39,514 bases of DNA, taken from positions 1-39,514 of the forward strand of contig WBXD01000006.1 in the NCBI GenBank assembly GCA_008932935.1, given 5' to 3'. Both the position numbers and the translations under genes were made by a program. Source of the DNA: Verrucomicrobiota bacterium (lineage in GTDB: Bacteria; Verrucomicrobiota; Verrucomicrobiia; Verrucomicrobiales; Akkermansiaceae). Positions 27,467 to 37,675 of this stretch are shown in pieces. The notes under the pieces are model-generated. The model was given only the letters and a program-made list of their open reading frames with translations. It ran no database searches and was not told the DNA's origin. The stretch's first letter is position 1, and each line of letters begins with the position of its first letter.

Positions 27467-28423
27467 ATGCCCGAGCGATTCACGAACCCTTGGCCAGCTC
27501 ACATGCCCAGCCTCAAGGACGTGCTGCGTTGGAAACTCGGCTTCGGCGACAAAATGGTGCCGGACTTCCCTGCCGCCCATGCAGCTGCACCTTGGCAGGC
27601 CCTCACCAAACAACAACTCCACGAGATGCCGACGCGCGGGTGGCGCGTCAGCTGGCTCGGCCATGCCTCATTCCTGCTTAGTGGCTGTGGCGTGCACCTG
27701 CTGATTGATCCCATTTTTGCGGAATTCTGCGGCCCGCTACGCTTGCTAGACCTGCAGCGCAAGGCTCCCCTGCCCTGTCGCGTGGATGAATTGCCACCCA
27801 TCACGGCGGTCTTGCTCACCCACACGCATTACGACCACTGCGATCTACCGACCCTGCGCGCCTTGGGCAAAGCCACCCCGCTCATCGTGCCCGAAGGCCA
27901 CGCGGAGTGGTTTGCCAATGCTGGTTTTATTCGCGTGCAGCCAGTTGTCTGGTGGCAGTGCATCGATATTGCGCCGGGCGTGTCGGTCACTGCCACTCCG
28001 GCCCAACATTTCACCGCGCGCAGCTTGGCCGACCGCAATCGCGGCCACTGGTGCGGCTGGTGCGTGGCGGGCGGCGGGGTCAAACTCTGGCACTCGGGCG
28101 ACAGCGGGTATTGCCCCGCGTTCCGTGAAATCGGCACCCGCCTCGGGCCGCTGGACTTTGGCATGATCGGCATCGGCGCCTATCAACCGCGCTGGTTCAT
28201 GCGCCCCTTGCACATGGCTCCCGGGGAGGCTGTACTGGCATTTCAGGAGACCGGATGCCGCCACGCCACCGCCATGCACTGGGGCACCTTTCAACTGAGC
28301 GACGAACCGCTGGGCGAGCCGCCGCTGTTGCTCGCCCGCGAGCTGCACGACCGGGGCGTGGCAGCCGGGCAGTTCGACGGCGGCCGCATCGGCCAACAAT
28401 GGAATGTGGTAGCCGCATCCTGA
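27467..28423 (+). CDS. Metallo-beta-lactamase-fold hydrolase (NAPE-PLD/UlaG-like)
   Basis: VSWLGHASFLLSGCGVHLLIDPIF...VLLTHTHYDHCDLPTLRAL...LWHSGDSGYCPAFREIG...ATAMHWGTFQLSDEPLGEPP; start at MPERFTNPWPAHMPS, ORF track starts antisense to alaS. Confidence 0.88.
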   Translation: MPERFTNPWPAHMPSLKDVLRWKLGFGDKMVPDFPAAHAAAPWQALTKQQLHEMPTRGWRVSWLGHASFLLSGCGVHLLIDPIFAEFCGPLRLLDLQRKAPLPCRVDELPPITAVLLTHTHYDHCDLPTLRALGKATPLIVPEGHAEWFANAGFIRVQPVVWWQCIDIAPGVSVTATPAQHFTARSLADRNRGHWCGWCVAGGGVKLWHSGDSGYCPAFREIGTRLGPLDFGMIGIGAYQPRWFMRPLHMAPGEAVLAFQETGCRHATAMHWGTFQLSDEPLGEPPLLLARELHDRGVAAGQFDGGRIGQQWNVVAAS

Positions 28424-28510
28424 ACCACCGCCGATGAGCGACCTCACTGAACAAGCGACTCCAGTGTAAGGCGCAGCCTCCCTAGCGTCATGGCAAACAA
28501 CCCTTGCGCT

Positions 28511-29287
28511 TCAGCGCTGGTGCATGATCTCCGTGTCGGTAAGGCCGGTAATCCGGCGCAAGCCGGCGAGCAGGCGCATGAGGGTGAAAAACAGGAACAC
28601 CAGGATTGGCAGGCCGATGACGGCAAAGCCCCAGCCGGTGATTTTGGCGATGATGCTGTTATAGACCTCCAAAGCATCGACAGCGTGCGGCTCGAAGCCC
28701 CGGAAAAACCACCGCGCCAGCACCACATTCATCATCGCGCTGAGGAAAAACGACGCAGCGAACAACCGCGTGGCCGCCGTCAGCAACTGCGCATAGCCGC
28801 TGTGCACCTCCAATTCGGCGACACGGGCCTCGATTCTCGGGATATCAAAAATGCTGTCGTTGTAGAGGAATACCCGGATGAGCGGCGTGGCCGTGCGCTG
28901 CGAGAACAAAATGCCCACCCCCAGCACCAGCGGAATGAGCGCCTCCTTGACGCCAAACAGCAGGCCCGCTTGGTCTTTCACCGAGCCGTCCTTATTCCAC
29001 AGATAGAGAGTCAGCCCGCCGGTTAGAAGCACCGACAGCAGTCCCAGGCCGGAGAAGAAGTTGGGTTTGCGGTTTTTTACGAAATACCACAGACCATAAC
29101 CGATGGGCAGGACGAGGGCGATAACAATGGCCTTGAGCGGGCCGAGATACCAGAACCTAACCGCCTTGCCGAGTTTCTCCTGCAGCTCCGGATCCTTGCT
29201 GAAGAGGCTCAGTATCATCACCGGCACCAGCACATTGATGAGAATATTGGCGAGCGGGTGTTCGTCTTTGCGTTTGGAGTCGGCCAT
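28511..29287 (-). CDS. Multi-TM membrane protein, possibly VC0807-like family
   Basis: MADSKRKDEHPLANILINVLVPVMIL...AASFFLSAMMNVVLARWFF; family assigned from memory. Confidence 0.6.
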   Translation of the reverse strand: MADSKRKDEHPLANILINVLVPVMILSLFSKDPELQEKLGKAVRFWYLGPLKAIVIALVLPIGYGLWYFVKNRKPNFFSGLGLLSVLLTGGLTLYLWNKDGSVKDQAGLLFGVKEALIPLVLGVGILFSQRTATPLIRVFLYNDSIFDIPRIEARVAELEVHSGYAQLLTAATRLFAASFFLSAMMNVVLARWFFRGFEPHAVDALEVYNSIIAKITGWGFAVIGLPILVFLFFTLMRLLAGLRRITGLTDTEIMHQR

Positions 29288-29460
29288 TGTTGCGTGGATT
29301 GGACAGCGCACGACTAAGCCTTGACGGGGCCGTTGACAAGGCAAAGCAGGTAATAAATCCGTGTTGAGTCCCCCCTCTGGAATGCACGTTAGCCAGATGT
29401 CCGCGCAATTATAACGGCCGCAAGGCATCATGAGATGGTTTGTAGCGGCGGCTGAGATGG

Positions 29461-29573
29461 ATTGTAGCGGTGGTCTGTGACCGCCGATGTGCTTGAGATG
29501 GTGCTTGCTGACAATGCGGGTTCATTGGCGGTTCATGAGCGTTGGCGGTCATAGACGCGCCGCCACTATGCGG
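29461..29573. repeat. Dispersed palindromic element (GCGGCGGTC family)
   Basis: attgtagcggtggtctgtgaccgccgatgt...gcgggttcattggcggttcatgagcgttggcggtcatagacgcgccgccactatgcgg; matches 11833-11946. Confidence 0.85.
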
Positions 29574-29696
29574 GAAAATCGCCCTTGCGAAGGCGCGGTG
29601 GAAGCGCCACTCTGCGTCTGTGACAACCCGCCATCGCCCAACTGGATGCCGCCACGGCGCGAATATATTACGCCCGGTGGCGGGAGCTTCGCAGCA

Positions 29697-30437
29697 ATGA
29701 CCGCCGACCTTGGTGCGCTCGCCTTGGCCATGTTTGCGGCCCTGTGCGTGGGGCTCTCAAAGGCGGGTTTCGGCGGACTATCGATGATTTCGGTGGTGGT
29801 GTTTGCCGAGATTTACGGCGCGCGCCTGTCCACCGGGTTGGCGCTGCCCTTGCTGATTGTGGCGGACCTCACCGTCTATCCGGCGTTTCGGCGCTTCGGG
29901 TCATGGCGACCGGTATGGCCGCTGCTGCTGCCCACCGCGGTGGGTTTGCTGGGCGGGTGGTTCTTGCTAGGTCGGATCGACGACGCGGTAGCGCGGCGGG
30001 TTATCGGAGTGGTGGTGCTGGCGATGGCGGCGGTACAACTCGGGCGGCGCTGGCGACCGCAAGCCTATCAGGAAATGGCGGACTCACGCGGCTTCGGACT
30101 AACCGCCGGGGTGGTGGGCGGATTTGCCACGATGCTGGCCAACGCGGCGGGGCCGATTATCCAATTATTTTTATTATCGCGGCGCTTCGGCAAGATGGAG
30201 ATGGTAGGCGTGGGGGCGCGGTTTTTCCTGCTGGTGAATCTGGCGAAAGTGCCGCTGAGTGCAGGCTTGGCGTTGATTAGCCCGGCCAGCTTGCTGGAAA
30301 ATGCCAAGTTGCTGCCGGCAATGTGGCTGGGCGTGTGGCTCGGCGGCAAGTTGCTGCAGCGGGTGCCGCAACGGCTGTTTGAGTGGTTGGTGGTCATTTT
30401 TGCCGTCCTCGCGGGTCTGCGCCTGACGCTGACGTGA
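29697..30437 (+). CDS. TauE/SafE-family permease
   Basis: ALCVGLSKAGFGGLSMISVVVFAEIYG...LTAGVVGGFATMLANAAGPIIQLFLL; 8-TM-like hydrophobicity; start at MTADLGALALAMF. Confidence 0.85.
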   Translation: MTADLGALALAMFAALCVGLSKAGFGGLSMISVVVFAEIYGARLSTGLALPLLIVADLTVYPAFRRFGSWRPVWPLLLPTAVGLLGGWFLLGRIDDAVARRVIGVVVLAMAAVQLGRRWRPQAYQEMADSRGFGLTAGVVGGFATMLANAAGPIIQLFLLSRRFGKMEMVGVGARFFLLVNLAKVPLSAGLALISPASLLENAKLLPAMWLGVWLGGKLLQRVPQRLFEWLVVIFAVLAGLRLTLT

Positions 30438-30555
30438 TGTGAGGATGCGCCACGCCCAGGGTCGTGAAAAAACAGCTGATACTATCGAGATGCTCCGGTG
30501 CAGTCGTCGACAACACCGCCGAGGCCTCGCTGTTAGGTCACCCCATCTACAAAAC

Positions 30556-32604
30556 TCAAGTGCCGCCCGTGCGCCGGCGTTTGCGGGCCAGCGGCACAGC
30601 CAAGGCAAGCCGGGTGCCGTGGTCTGGCTGGCTGGCGATGGCGAGGGTGGCACCGAGGGCTTCGGCGCGCTGGCGCAAGGCGTGGAGGGTGGCGGGCCGC
30701 GCCATGCGATCCGGGGCGATGCCCACGCCATCGTCGCTAATGGTGAGGCGGAATTCGCCGGCAGCCACCTCGACATGCACGTCCACCAGCGAGGCGCGGG
30801 CATGGCGCATGATGTTGTGCAGCGCCTCGCGGAAAAATAAAAACAGGTGGCGGGTGGCCTCTTCGGGCAATTCCACCTGCCAGGCGGCCTCGTTGGCGGT
30901 GAAATGCCACTTGAGCGACTCGAGCATGATCGAGCTGGTTTCGCGCAAGTGTTCGAGCGTGCCAATCCGGTGATCGCCTTGCGGGCGCAGCAGCCAGACG
31001 ATGTCGCGCACAGCACTGACCGTCTCGGCGGCAATGCGCTGGATACGTTTGAGGTCATCGGAGGGTCCGGCGCGGCCCTCGGCGAGATCGGCGAACATTT
31101 GGATACTGCCGAGGTTGCTGCCGACCTCATCGTGGAGGTCCCCGGCGATGCGTTCGCGCACTTTTAGCAACTCCCGGTTAGCGTGCAAGCGATAGCGAAT
31201 CGGCAATACGATGATCAAAAAACCACCGGCTAAGCCCAGGATCGTCAGGCCGACCAACCCCGCCTGCCGCCACTCGCTTACCAACAATCCAGCCTCGCCG
31301 CGCAACTCGTGGCAGCGGGTTTCCAACTGCAAGCGCCGGTCGAGTTGGATGAGCCACTCGCGGGTGGCCACCAGCCGGCCATCGGGCCCGAAGCCATCTG
31401 TCAAAGCCGCGCTGCTCCAGTAGGTGCCTCCGGTGGCAAACAAGTTGGGCATGCCGTCGGGAGAACTGGCGACTTTCCCCAACGCCAGATTTTTATTACC
31501 AGCCAAAATCTCCACCTCACTCAAGGCGAAAAACGCCGGGTAGCTCTCGAAGTCCTTCCACAACTCGGTGGCCTCCAGTCTAACATAACGACCGCGGCGA
31601 CTGGCAAAGTCGATGCGTACCGGATTGTGGCCGGGATTGGGACTATCGCGCTCGGCTACGACCGCCTCCTTGCCGTTGCCAGCGGAGTCACTTGTATCGC
31701 CGACCGAGATGACCAATTTGCGAGGAAAGCCAAAACCGCTGGGCAAGTCCGAGGTCGGTCGCTTGGCCGGCAGCAAGCGTACTGCGTCCACGTCCAGTGC
31801 CTCGCCGAGGTCCACGGTCAGCGCGGCAGATTGGCGCGAATTGGCGCGGCCTTGGGAGAGCCAGCCGATATTGCGGTGCTCGCCGGCGGGCATTTCCGGC
31901 AAGCCCAGCGGCGTCTGGCCATCGACGAGAAAGGCGTTGTGCCAGTGCCAGGGTGCCGATGGGGCCGCCCCGCCCAAGCTGCAAACCTCGCCGCCCGCCG
32001 CGATGTTGCGCTCACCTTCAAACGCGAACACCTCGGCCCAGGCATGCACGAAATCCCCCTCGCCCTCGGCATCGGCAACCAAGACCTCGGCGGAAATCCT
32101 CAAGCCAGCGGCAGCCAGCGGCGGTGACACCGGATAGACAAACGGATGCCCGTGGCGCAGCGGATGACCGTGAGTATTGCGTTCCCGGGCCACGCAGCGC
32201 AGCACCTCGCCCTTGGCATCGAGCAACTCCACGGTGAACCCATCCGGCATGCCGTACTGGGCATCCAAGCCCTTCACGCCGTAGCGGCGCGCCGGCACCA
32301 GCGCCACCAAATCCACCAGCGCGGTGGTGGGCCAGCGCACTTCCACGGCACAGCGGTCGCCCTGCGCAGGCCGCGACTGGGCGTGAATGCTGGCATAGCC
32401 GCCGGTGCCGCCCTGATCGTCGATGGGGATGCGCGGCAGGTCCACCAACTCAGGCGCGATGCGGGCCAGCTCATGGTCCATTTGCTCCAGCCGGTCGGAA
32501 AACGTCCGCGCCAAGCGCTCCTCCCAGCCGATATCCGCGGCGGCGGCGGAGGTTTTTACCAGCAAGAGCGCCATCCAGAGCGATATTAGAAGTTGGGGGC
32601 GCAT
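30556..32604 (-). CDS. NarL-type (HisKA_3) sensor histidine kinase with a secreted discoidin-like sensor region
   Basis: signal-like N-terminus; TVDLGEALDVDAVRLLPAKR...RYVRLEATELW...FALSEVEIL; TM; RERIAGDLHDEVGSNLGSIQM; FFREALHNIMRHARAS; ISDDGVGI. Confidence 0.85.
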   Translation of the reverse strand: MRPQLLISLWMALLLVKTSAAAADIGWEERLARTFSDRLEQMDHELARIAPELVDLPRIPIDDQGGTGGYASIHAQSRPAQGDRCAVEVRWPTTALVDLVALVPARRYGVKGLDAQYGMPDGFTVELLDAKGEVLRCVARERNTHGHPLRHGHPFVYPVSPPLAAAGLRISAEVLVADAEGEGDFVHAWAEVFAFEGERNIAAGGEVCSLGGAAPSAPWHWHNAFLVDGQTPLGLPEMPAGEHRNIGWLSQGRANSRQSAALTVDLGEALDVDAVRLLPAKRPTSDLPSGFGFPRKLVISVGDTSDSAGNGKEAVVAERDSPNPGHNPVRIDFASRRGRYVRLEATELWKDFESYPAFFALSEVEILAGNKNLALGKVASSPDGMPNLFATGGTYWSSAALTDGFGPDGRLVATREWLIQLDRRLQLETRCHELRGEAGLLVSEWRQAGLVGLTILGLAGGFLIIVLPIRYRLHANRELLKVRERIAGDLHDEVGSNLGSIQMFADLAEGRAGPSDDLKRIQRIAAETVSAVRDIVWLLRPQGDHRIGTLEHLRETSSIMLESLKWHFTANEAAWQVELPEEATRHLFLFFREALHNIMRHARASLVDVHVEVAAGEFRLTISDDGVGIAPDRMARPATLHALRQRAEALGATLAIASQPDHGTRLALAVPLARKRRRTGGT

Positions 32605-32723
32605 AGCTCTCGTGGTTCGATGAGCGCCTGCCTCCCGGCATAAAACGCGTGAAAATGCGGTGGCTGGTGATCGCCGGAATACATCTGGATCACGATACCG
32701 TAAAATCGAGCAAGCTCAGGCAT
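32586..32723 (-). pseudogene. Truncated DUF4160-like protein (not in ORF track)
   Basis: minus strand reads MPELARFYGIVIQMYSGDHQPPHFHAFYAGRQALIEPRELCAPNF*, typical DUF4160 N-terminus, then stop inside the start of the kinase gene. Confidence 0.7.
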
Positions 32724-32997
32724 GTACCGGCAGTTGGCGTAGGGTTGGAAAAACTGCTTCCGGACTCTTCCCGGTCAGTAGCATGTACAGCGCGTCAGGA
32801 CACAGGTCGATTTCCCCTGGCCATTGAGGATGCCCAGCCTCAGCAAGGGTCACTTGCTCAAACACTCCGGGCTGCAACCACGCGGCAAACACTCCACGCC
32901 CAGCATAGCCAGATAAATCCACCTCGCCACAAGCTCCGTCGTCGTACCGGAGGAATAGCCTGTAACCATCCCTAGGAGAAATCTCGCTGAGTTTCAT
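32716..32997 (-). CDS. DUF2442-like protein
   Basis: MKLSEISPRDGYRLFLRYDDGACGEVDLSGYAGRGVFAAWLQPGVFEQVTLAEAGHPQWPGEIDLCPDALYMLLTGK; overlaps the DUF4160 ORF by 8 bp. Confidence 0.8.
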   Translation of the reverse strand: MKLSEISPRDGYRLFLRYDDGACGEVDLSGYAGRGVFAAWLQPGVFEQVTLAEAGHPQWPGEIDLCPDALYMLLTGKSPEAVFPTLRQLPVHA

Positions 32998-33173
32998 CAG
33001 CGGCAGGCTACCTTCGCCTCACCAGCTTGTCGAGGCTCATTTCCCCGCAAGCGGAGACTCAAAACCGCTGCGCTGCAAGACACAAGACCACTGCGCTCGA
33101 ACATAAGAGCAGAGCCGCTGGACAGCGCATGGCACCTCTTATTCCAGTCTCCTGTCTTCTACGACGGAGCGTC

Positions 33174-33941
33174 TCAGCGGCTCGTCACGCGTGCCAGGTA
33201 CTTGGCGGCGGCCTCGCGGGTGGCGTCAGCGACGTTGGCCTCAGGCCGGGCAAACGGCGGGACGAACCACGGAAACGAGCCGAGCAGATCGGTGACCACC
33301 GCCACTTCGCCGTCGCAGGTGCCCTCGCCGCTGCCGATGCCGATGGTGGGCACGGCGATCTGCTGGGTGATGAGGCGAGCGGTGGCGGCGACCACCGATT
33401 CCAACACGATGGCGCAAACCCCAGCGGCCACCAGGGCCTGCGCGCCGGCGAGAAGTTCCGCGGCTTGGTCGGGAGTCTTGCCGGTTTTGCGATAGCCGCC
33501 CTCTTCGACGATGCTTTGCGGCAGCATGCCGAGGTGGCCGACCACCGGGATGCCGGCCCCAGTGATGGCACGGACTTGCTGCGCTTGGCCACTGCCGCCT
33601 TCGAGCTTCACCGCCTCGGCCCCGGCGGCCACCAGGCGCCGCGCGGTGGCCAGCGCCTGCGCCGGCGTGTCATACGTGTGGATCGGCAAATCCCCGAGTA
33701 CCATGGCACGCGGCGCGGCCCGCGCCACCGCCGTAATATGGTGCAACATGTGGTCGAGGGTCACTTGGGTGGTGTCCGGCATGCCGAGCACCACCATGCC
33801 TAACGAATCTCCCACCAGCAACACGTCCACTCCGGCCTCATCGAGCAAGCGCGCGGTGGGGTAATCGTAGGCGGTGAGCGCGGCAATCGGGCGACCGCCT
33901 TTGCGGCGGCGCAGGGCTTCGGCTTTGTCGGTGGCGGTCAC
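33174..33941 (-). CDS. panB: 3-methyl-2-oxobutanoate hydroxymethyltransferase
   Basis: ALTAYDYPTARLLDEAGVDVLLVGDSLGMVVLGMPDTTQVTLDHMLHH...AVKLEGG...GIPVVGHLGMLPQS...QQIAVPTIGIGSG. Confidence 0.95.
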   Translation of the reverse strand: MTATDKAEALRRRKGGRPIAALTAYDYPTARLLDEAGVDVLLVGDSLGMVVLGMPDTTQVTLDHMLHHITAVARAAPRAMVLGDLPIHTYDTPAQALATARRLVAAGAEAVKLEGGSGQAQQVRAITGAGIPVVGHLGMLPQSIVEEGGYRKTGKTPDQAAELLAGAQALVAAGVCAIVLESVVAATARLITQQIAVPTIGIGSGEGTCDGEVAVVTDLLGSFPWFVPPFARPEANVADATREAAAKYLARVTSR

Positions 33942-34032
33942 GGTGGTGCGGCGAGGCTAACGCGGAAAGTCGCCCCCGACCACCCGCAATTTTTGTGGAG
34001 TGACGGATTGTGACGGCTGCCGCTAGCTAGCA

Positions 34033-34068
34033 ATAAAAAACCTCCGCAGAGGCGGAGGTTTTTTTTCG
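34033..34068 (-). terminator. Rho-independent terminator, possibly bidirectional
   Basis: aaaaaacctccgcagaggcggaggtttttttt; downstream of tRNA-Glu on the minus strand. Confidence 0.85.
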
Positions 34069-34075
34069 TTGCACA

Positions 34076-34150
34076 TGGCGACCCGTAAGGGAGTCGAACC
34101 CTTCTTGCCAGGATGAAAACCTGGAGTCCTAACCGATAGACGAACGGGTC
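34076..34150 (-). tRNA. tRNA-Glu(TTC) with encoded CCA
   Basis: GACCCGTTCGTCTATCGGTTAGGACTCCAGGTTTTCATCCTGGCAAGAAGGGTTCGACTCCCTTACGGGTCGCCA; 7-bp acceptor stem, anticodon TTC. Confidence 0.95.
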
Positions 34151-34355
34151 GTTGATCGCAGTGCGGGCGGAAAGAAAGCGGAGGCACGGGAACTTGGCAA
34201 GGGAATTGTGCAAAAATAATTCACCCCGGATCATTCCGGGACGGCTCGCGCTAAATTTAATGAATCACGGCTTGTCAAGCGCGCTGGAATTTTTAGGCTA
34301 GTTGCTGTGTTGCACCCGGCAGCATTGCGCAGAGCTGCGAACTTTCCCCTTATTT

Positions 34356-36341
34356 ATGAATACCCCCCTGCTTACCCAAGCCGCGAACGAGGCCCGTGGT
34401 CTCGCCATTGATGCGATTCATGCCTGTTCCTCCGGCCATCTCGGGCTACCACTGGGCAGTGCGGAGATCGGCGCAGTGCTATTTGGCCAGTCACTGCGCT
34501 TCAATCCGGAGGCACCCAAGTGGCTCAATCGCGACCGCTTCATCCTCTCGGCCGGCCACGGCTCGATGTTTTTGTATGGCTGGCTGCATCTGGCGGGTTA
34601 CGCGGTGTCGCGCGAGGCGCTGAAAAATTTTCGTCAGTGGCATTCGATCACGCCGGGGCATCCGGAGTTTCGCGAGACGCCTGGGGTGGAGGCCACCACC
34701 GGGCCGCTCGGTCAGGGAGTTGCCAATGCGGTGGGTTACGCCCTATCGGGCAAACGCGCCGCAGCGCGTTTCAACACCGCCGCGCACACGATTTTTGACC
34801 ACCACGTGGTCTCTTTGTTAGGCGATGGTTGCCTGCAGGAAGGTGTGGCGCGGGAGGCGATTGCCTTTGCCGGCCACCAGGGACTGGACAATCTGATTTT
34901 GATTTATGATTCCAACGATGTGACGCTTGATGCGATGGCGGCGGTGACCCAGAGTGAAAATGCCGAGCAATTTTTTCATTCGCAAGGGTGGGATGCGGTG
35001 ACGGTGGACGGGCACGATCTGGCGGTGTTGGCGGTAGCGCTGGAAAAGGCCAAAGCCGATGACAACGGCCGGCCCAAAGTGATTATTGCCAAAACCGTGA
35101 TTGCCAAGGGGATTGCCGAAGTGGCGGGCACCGCCAAAGGCCATGGCGAGGGCGGAGCCAAATTCAGTGCCGCCGCGCGTGCCGGCCTCGGCTTGCCAGC
35201 GGATGAATTGTTTTATGTCTCGCCAGCCGTACAGGCGTATTTCGCCGCTCAGCAAGTTGCCCAGCAACAACTTTTCACGGCCTGGCAGGCGACCTTCGAT
35301 GCCTGGAGCGAGGCCAATCCCGAGCTCGCTGCGGAACTCACCGCTGGGGTGGCACAAGCCGTACCGAGCGATTTAAGCGAGCGCATCCCGGCGTTTGCCG
35401 CCGATTACAAGGATGCCACTCGCGCCGCCGCTGGCGTGGTCATCAACGCCGTGGCCAAGGCCATGCCACATCTTCTCACCGGAAGTGCCGACCTTTACGG
35501 CTCCACCAAGAACTATATCTCGGGAGGCGGGGATTTATCACGCGAAAACCCCACCGGCCGCAACCTCTGGTTTGGCATCCGCGAACATGCCATGGGCGGC
35601 ATCTGCAACGGCATTGCCTACGACGGCTTATTCCGCCCCAGCGCTGCCACGTTCCTGGTGTTCGCCGATTACATGCGCGGCTCGATCCGCCTAGCCGCCC
35701 TCGCCGGCCTGCCTGTAACCTATATCTTCACCCATGACTCGGTGGGCGTCGGCGAAGACGGCCCCACTCATCAGCCGGTGGAAACCGTCAGCGGCCTGCG
35801 CGTCATCCCCAACCTCGATGTCATCCGCCCTGCCGATGCCGAAGAAACCGCCGGCGCCTGGGTGGTGGCCATGCATCGCACCAACGGCCCGACCGCCCTG
35901 ATTTTAACCCGCCAGACACTGCCCCTGATGAACGAGCTGCCGGTCGCCACGCGCCGCGACGGGGTGCTGCGCGGCGGCTACATCGCCCGCCAGGAAACCG
36001 CCCCTCTAACCACCATCCTGCTCAGCTGCGGCTCCGAACTGCAACATGCGCTCGCCGCCGCTACCCAACTCGGTGCCGGCGTGCGGGTGGTGTCCGTGCC
36101 CTGCTTCGAACGCTTCGACCGCCAGAGCCCCGAGTATCGAGAAAGCGTGCTGCCACAAGCCTGCTCCAAGCGCGTCGCCATTGAGGCCGGCGTGAGCGGC
36201 TTGTGGTGGAAATACGTCGGCAGCGCAGGCAGGGTGTTAGGCATTGACCGTTTCGGCATCAGCGCCCCAGCCCATCTGGTGATGGAGGCACTGGGCATGA
36301 CCCCGCAGCACGTCATCACGGCGGTGCAGGAGTTAGGCTGA
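34356..36341 (+). CDS. tkt: Transketolase
   Basis: [89 protein letters not shown]; start at [13 protein letters not shown]. Confidence 0.96.
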   Translation: MNTPLLTQAANEARGLAIDAIHACSSGHLGLPLGSAEIGAVLFGQSLRFNPEAPKWLNRDRFILSAGHGSMFLYGWLHLAGYAVSREALKNFRQWHSITPGHPEFRETPGVEATTGPLGQGVANAVGYALSGKRAAARFNTAAHTIFDHHVVSLLGDGCLQEGVAREAIAFAGHQGLDNLILIYDSNDVTLDAMAAVTQSENAEQFFHSQGWDAVTVDGHDLAVLAVALEKAKADDNGRPKVIIAKTVIAKGIAEVAGTAKGHGEGGAKFSAAARAGLGLPADELFYVSPAVQAYFAAQQVAQQQLFTAWQATFDAWSEANPELAAELTAGVAQAVPSDLSERIPAFAADYKDATRAAAGVVINAVAKAMPHLLTGSADLYGSTKNYISGGGDLSRENPTGRNLWFGIREHAMGGICNGIAYDGLFRPSAATFLVFADYMRGSIRLAALAGLPVTYIFTHDSVGVGEDGPTHQPVETVSGLRVIPNLDVIRPADAEETAGAWVVAMHRTNGPTALILTRQTLPLMNELPVATRRDGVLRGGYIARQETAPLTTILLSCGSELQHALAAATQLGAGVRVVSVPCFERFDRQSPEYRESVLPQACSKRVAIEAGVSGLWWKYVGSAGRVLGIDRFGISAPAHLVMEALGMTPQHVITAVQELG

Positions 36342-36389
36342 GTGGTTCCGGCGGCGGCGCTCGATGAGCGCCGATGTGAATGAGGCGCC

Positions 36390-36480
36390 TTGTAGCGGCG
36401 GTCTGCGACCGTCGCCAGCGAATGCAGACGTGCCTCCGCTCTCTTCCATTGGCAGCGACGCGCACCCGGCGCCGCTACAA
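36390..36480. repeat. MITE-like palindromic element with TTGTAGCGGCG / CGCCGCTACAA termini
   Basis: ttgtagcggcggtctgcgaccgtcgcc...gcgacgcgcacccggcgccgctacaa. Confidence 0.75.
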
Positions 36481-36644
36481 GCCATCGAACCACTCATCCT
36501 CACCAGCCTCGTCGCGCTCAACCACGAGCGTGCGGCGAAACAACAGCGCGGCCTGATCCGCTAGAGACGTTGAAGTACCAAAGTTTTTTCGTTAGATCAG
36601 GCTTTCCTTCTCTTGCGTCTTGCCGTCTTGGGTCCGAGGCCCCG

Positions 36645-37604
36645 CTAAGGTTCGCGCAACAGCTTGTCTAACGCATCCAGCGTGACGCGGATGGAAATGT
36701 CCAACGAGTCGGCGGAAAGAATACGGCGGTTGTCGGCTGGAGTGTGCCACCACGCCAGATTGCTGAAATCCCCGATGATGTCCACCATCGGGATGCCGGC
36801 CCGCGTCAACGGCGAGTGGTCATCAGTGATGGCACCTGCAGCCACCCCGAAATGCTTGCCCGCACCTTGCTTGCCAGCCGCGCTTAGCACCGCCTCGCGC
36901 AAGAATCCTGGGGTGTCCGAGGGCAACTGGATGGCCAAGTCCTTGTGACCAATCATATCCAACAAAATACCGAATTGCGGTTTTGCCACCTCGCTAGGCC
37001 ACGAGCTGGCGTAATACCGGCTGCCGTAAAGGCCGTCAAACGCGGTGATATCGCCGACCAGCGCCTCCTCACCATCGAAGAGTACCAGCTCCATGAGTTT
37101 GGCCTGCTGAGGCTTCTCCAGCGCCAGCACCCGGGCAATTTCCAACATCGCCCCGCAGGCCGACGCCGCATCATCGGCCCCGACAAACTCCCTGTCTTTG
37201 AACAGCTTCGAGTCCATGTGCGCACACAGCAATCCCTTCACCGGCCGCTGCCACACGTCTGAGCCCCCTCCCCCAAAACGCGCCCGCACGTTTGCAAATT
37301 TAACCGTCCCCTGCGTCGTACTGCGCTCAAACGTCTGGCAGATACTCACCCACCCGGCCGCCTGCATTTCGCCTTGCAAGCGCCCGCGCACCGCCTGCAA
37401 CGCGTCCGAGCCAGGTGGCCGCGGCCCCAGCGCCAGAATCGCCTCAGTCTGGACCAAGGCGGCTTGGCCAAGCCGCGGCGCGTGGCGGATGCTCCACCAG
37501 CAAGCCCCCCCGCCGACTACTGCGGCGGCCCCTATTCCCATCAGTATGATTCTGGTGTGCACGGCCGGAGTTTGCGCAGGTACGCAGCGCCTGCAAAGCA
37601 CCAT
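36645..37604 (-). CDS. M28-family peptidase / glutaminyl-cyclase-like protein
   Basis: LLCAHMDSKLF...FVGADDAASACGAMLEIAR...ELVLFDGEEAL...ITDDHSPLTRAGIPMVDIIGDF...WWHTPADN. Confidence 0.85.
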   Translation of the reverse strand: MVLCRRCVPAQTPAVHTRIILMGIGAAAVVGGGACWWSIRHAPRLGQAALVQTEAILALGPRPPGSDALQAVRGRLQGEMQAAGWVSICQTFERSTTQGTVKFANVRARFGGGGSDVWQRPVKGLLCAHMDSKLFKDREFVGADDAASACGAMLEIARVLALEKPQQAKLMELVLFDGEEALVGDITAFDGLYGSRYYASSWPSEVAKPQFGILLDMIGHKDLAIQLPSDTPGFLREAVLSAAGKQGAGKHFGVAAGAITDDHSPLTRAGIPMVDIIGDFSNLAWWHTPADNRRILSADSLDISIRVTLDALDKLLREP

Positions 37605-37675
37605 CTCGCCAGCCGCTCCTCCGTCTGGAACTCACGAATCCTGAATTTGCGCTTCCCGCAGGCGCATTTTACTCT

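Noticed and set aside
31309-32127. 272-aa ORF opposite the histidine kinase
   Set aside because: Antisense frame with no recognisable motif.
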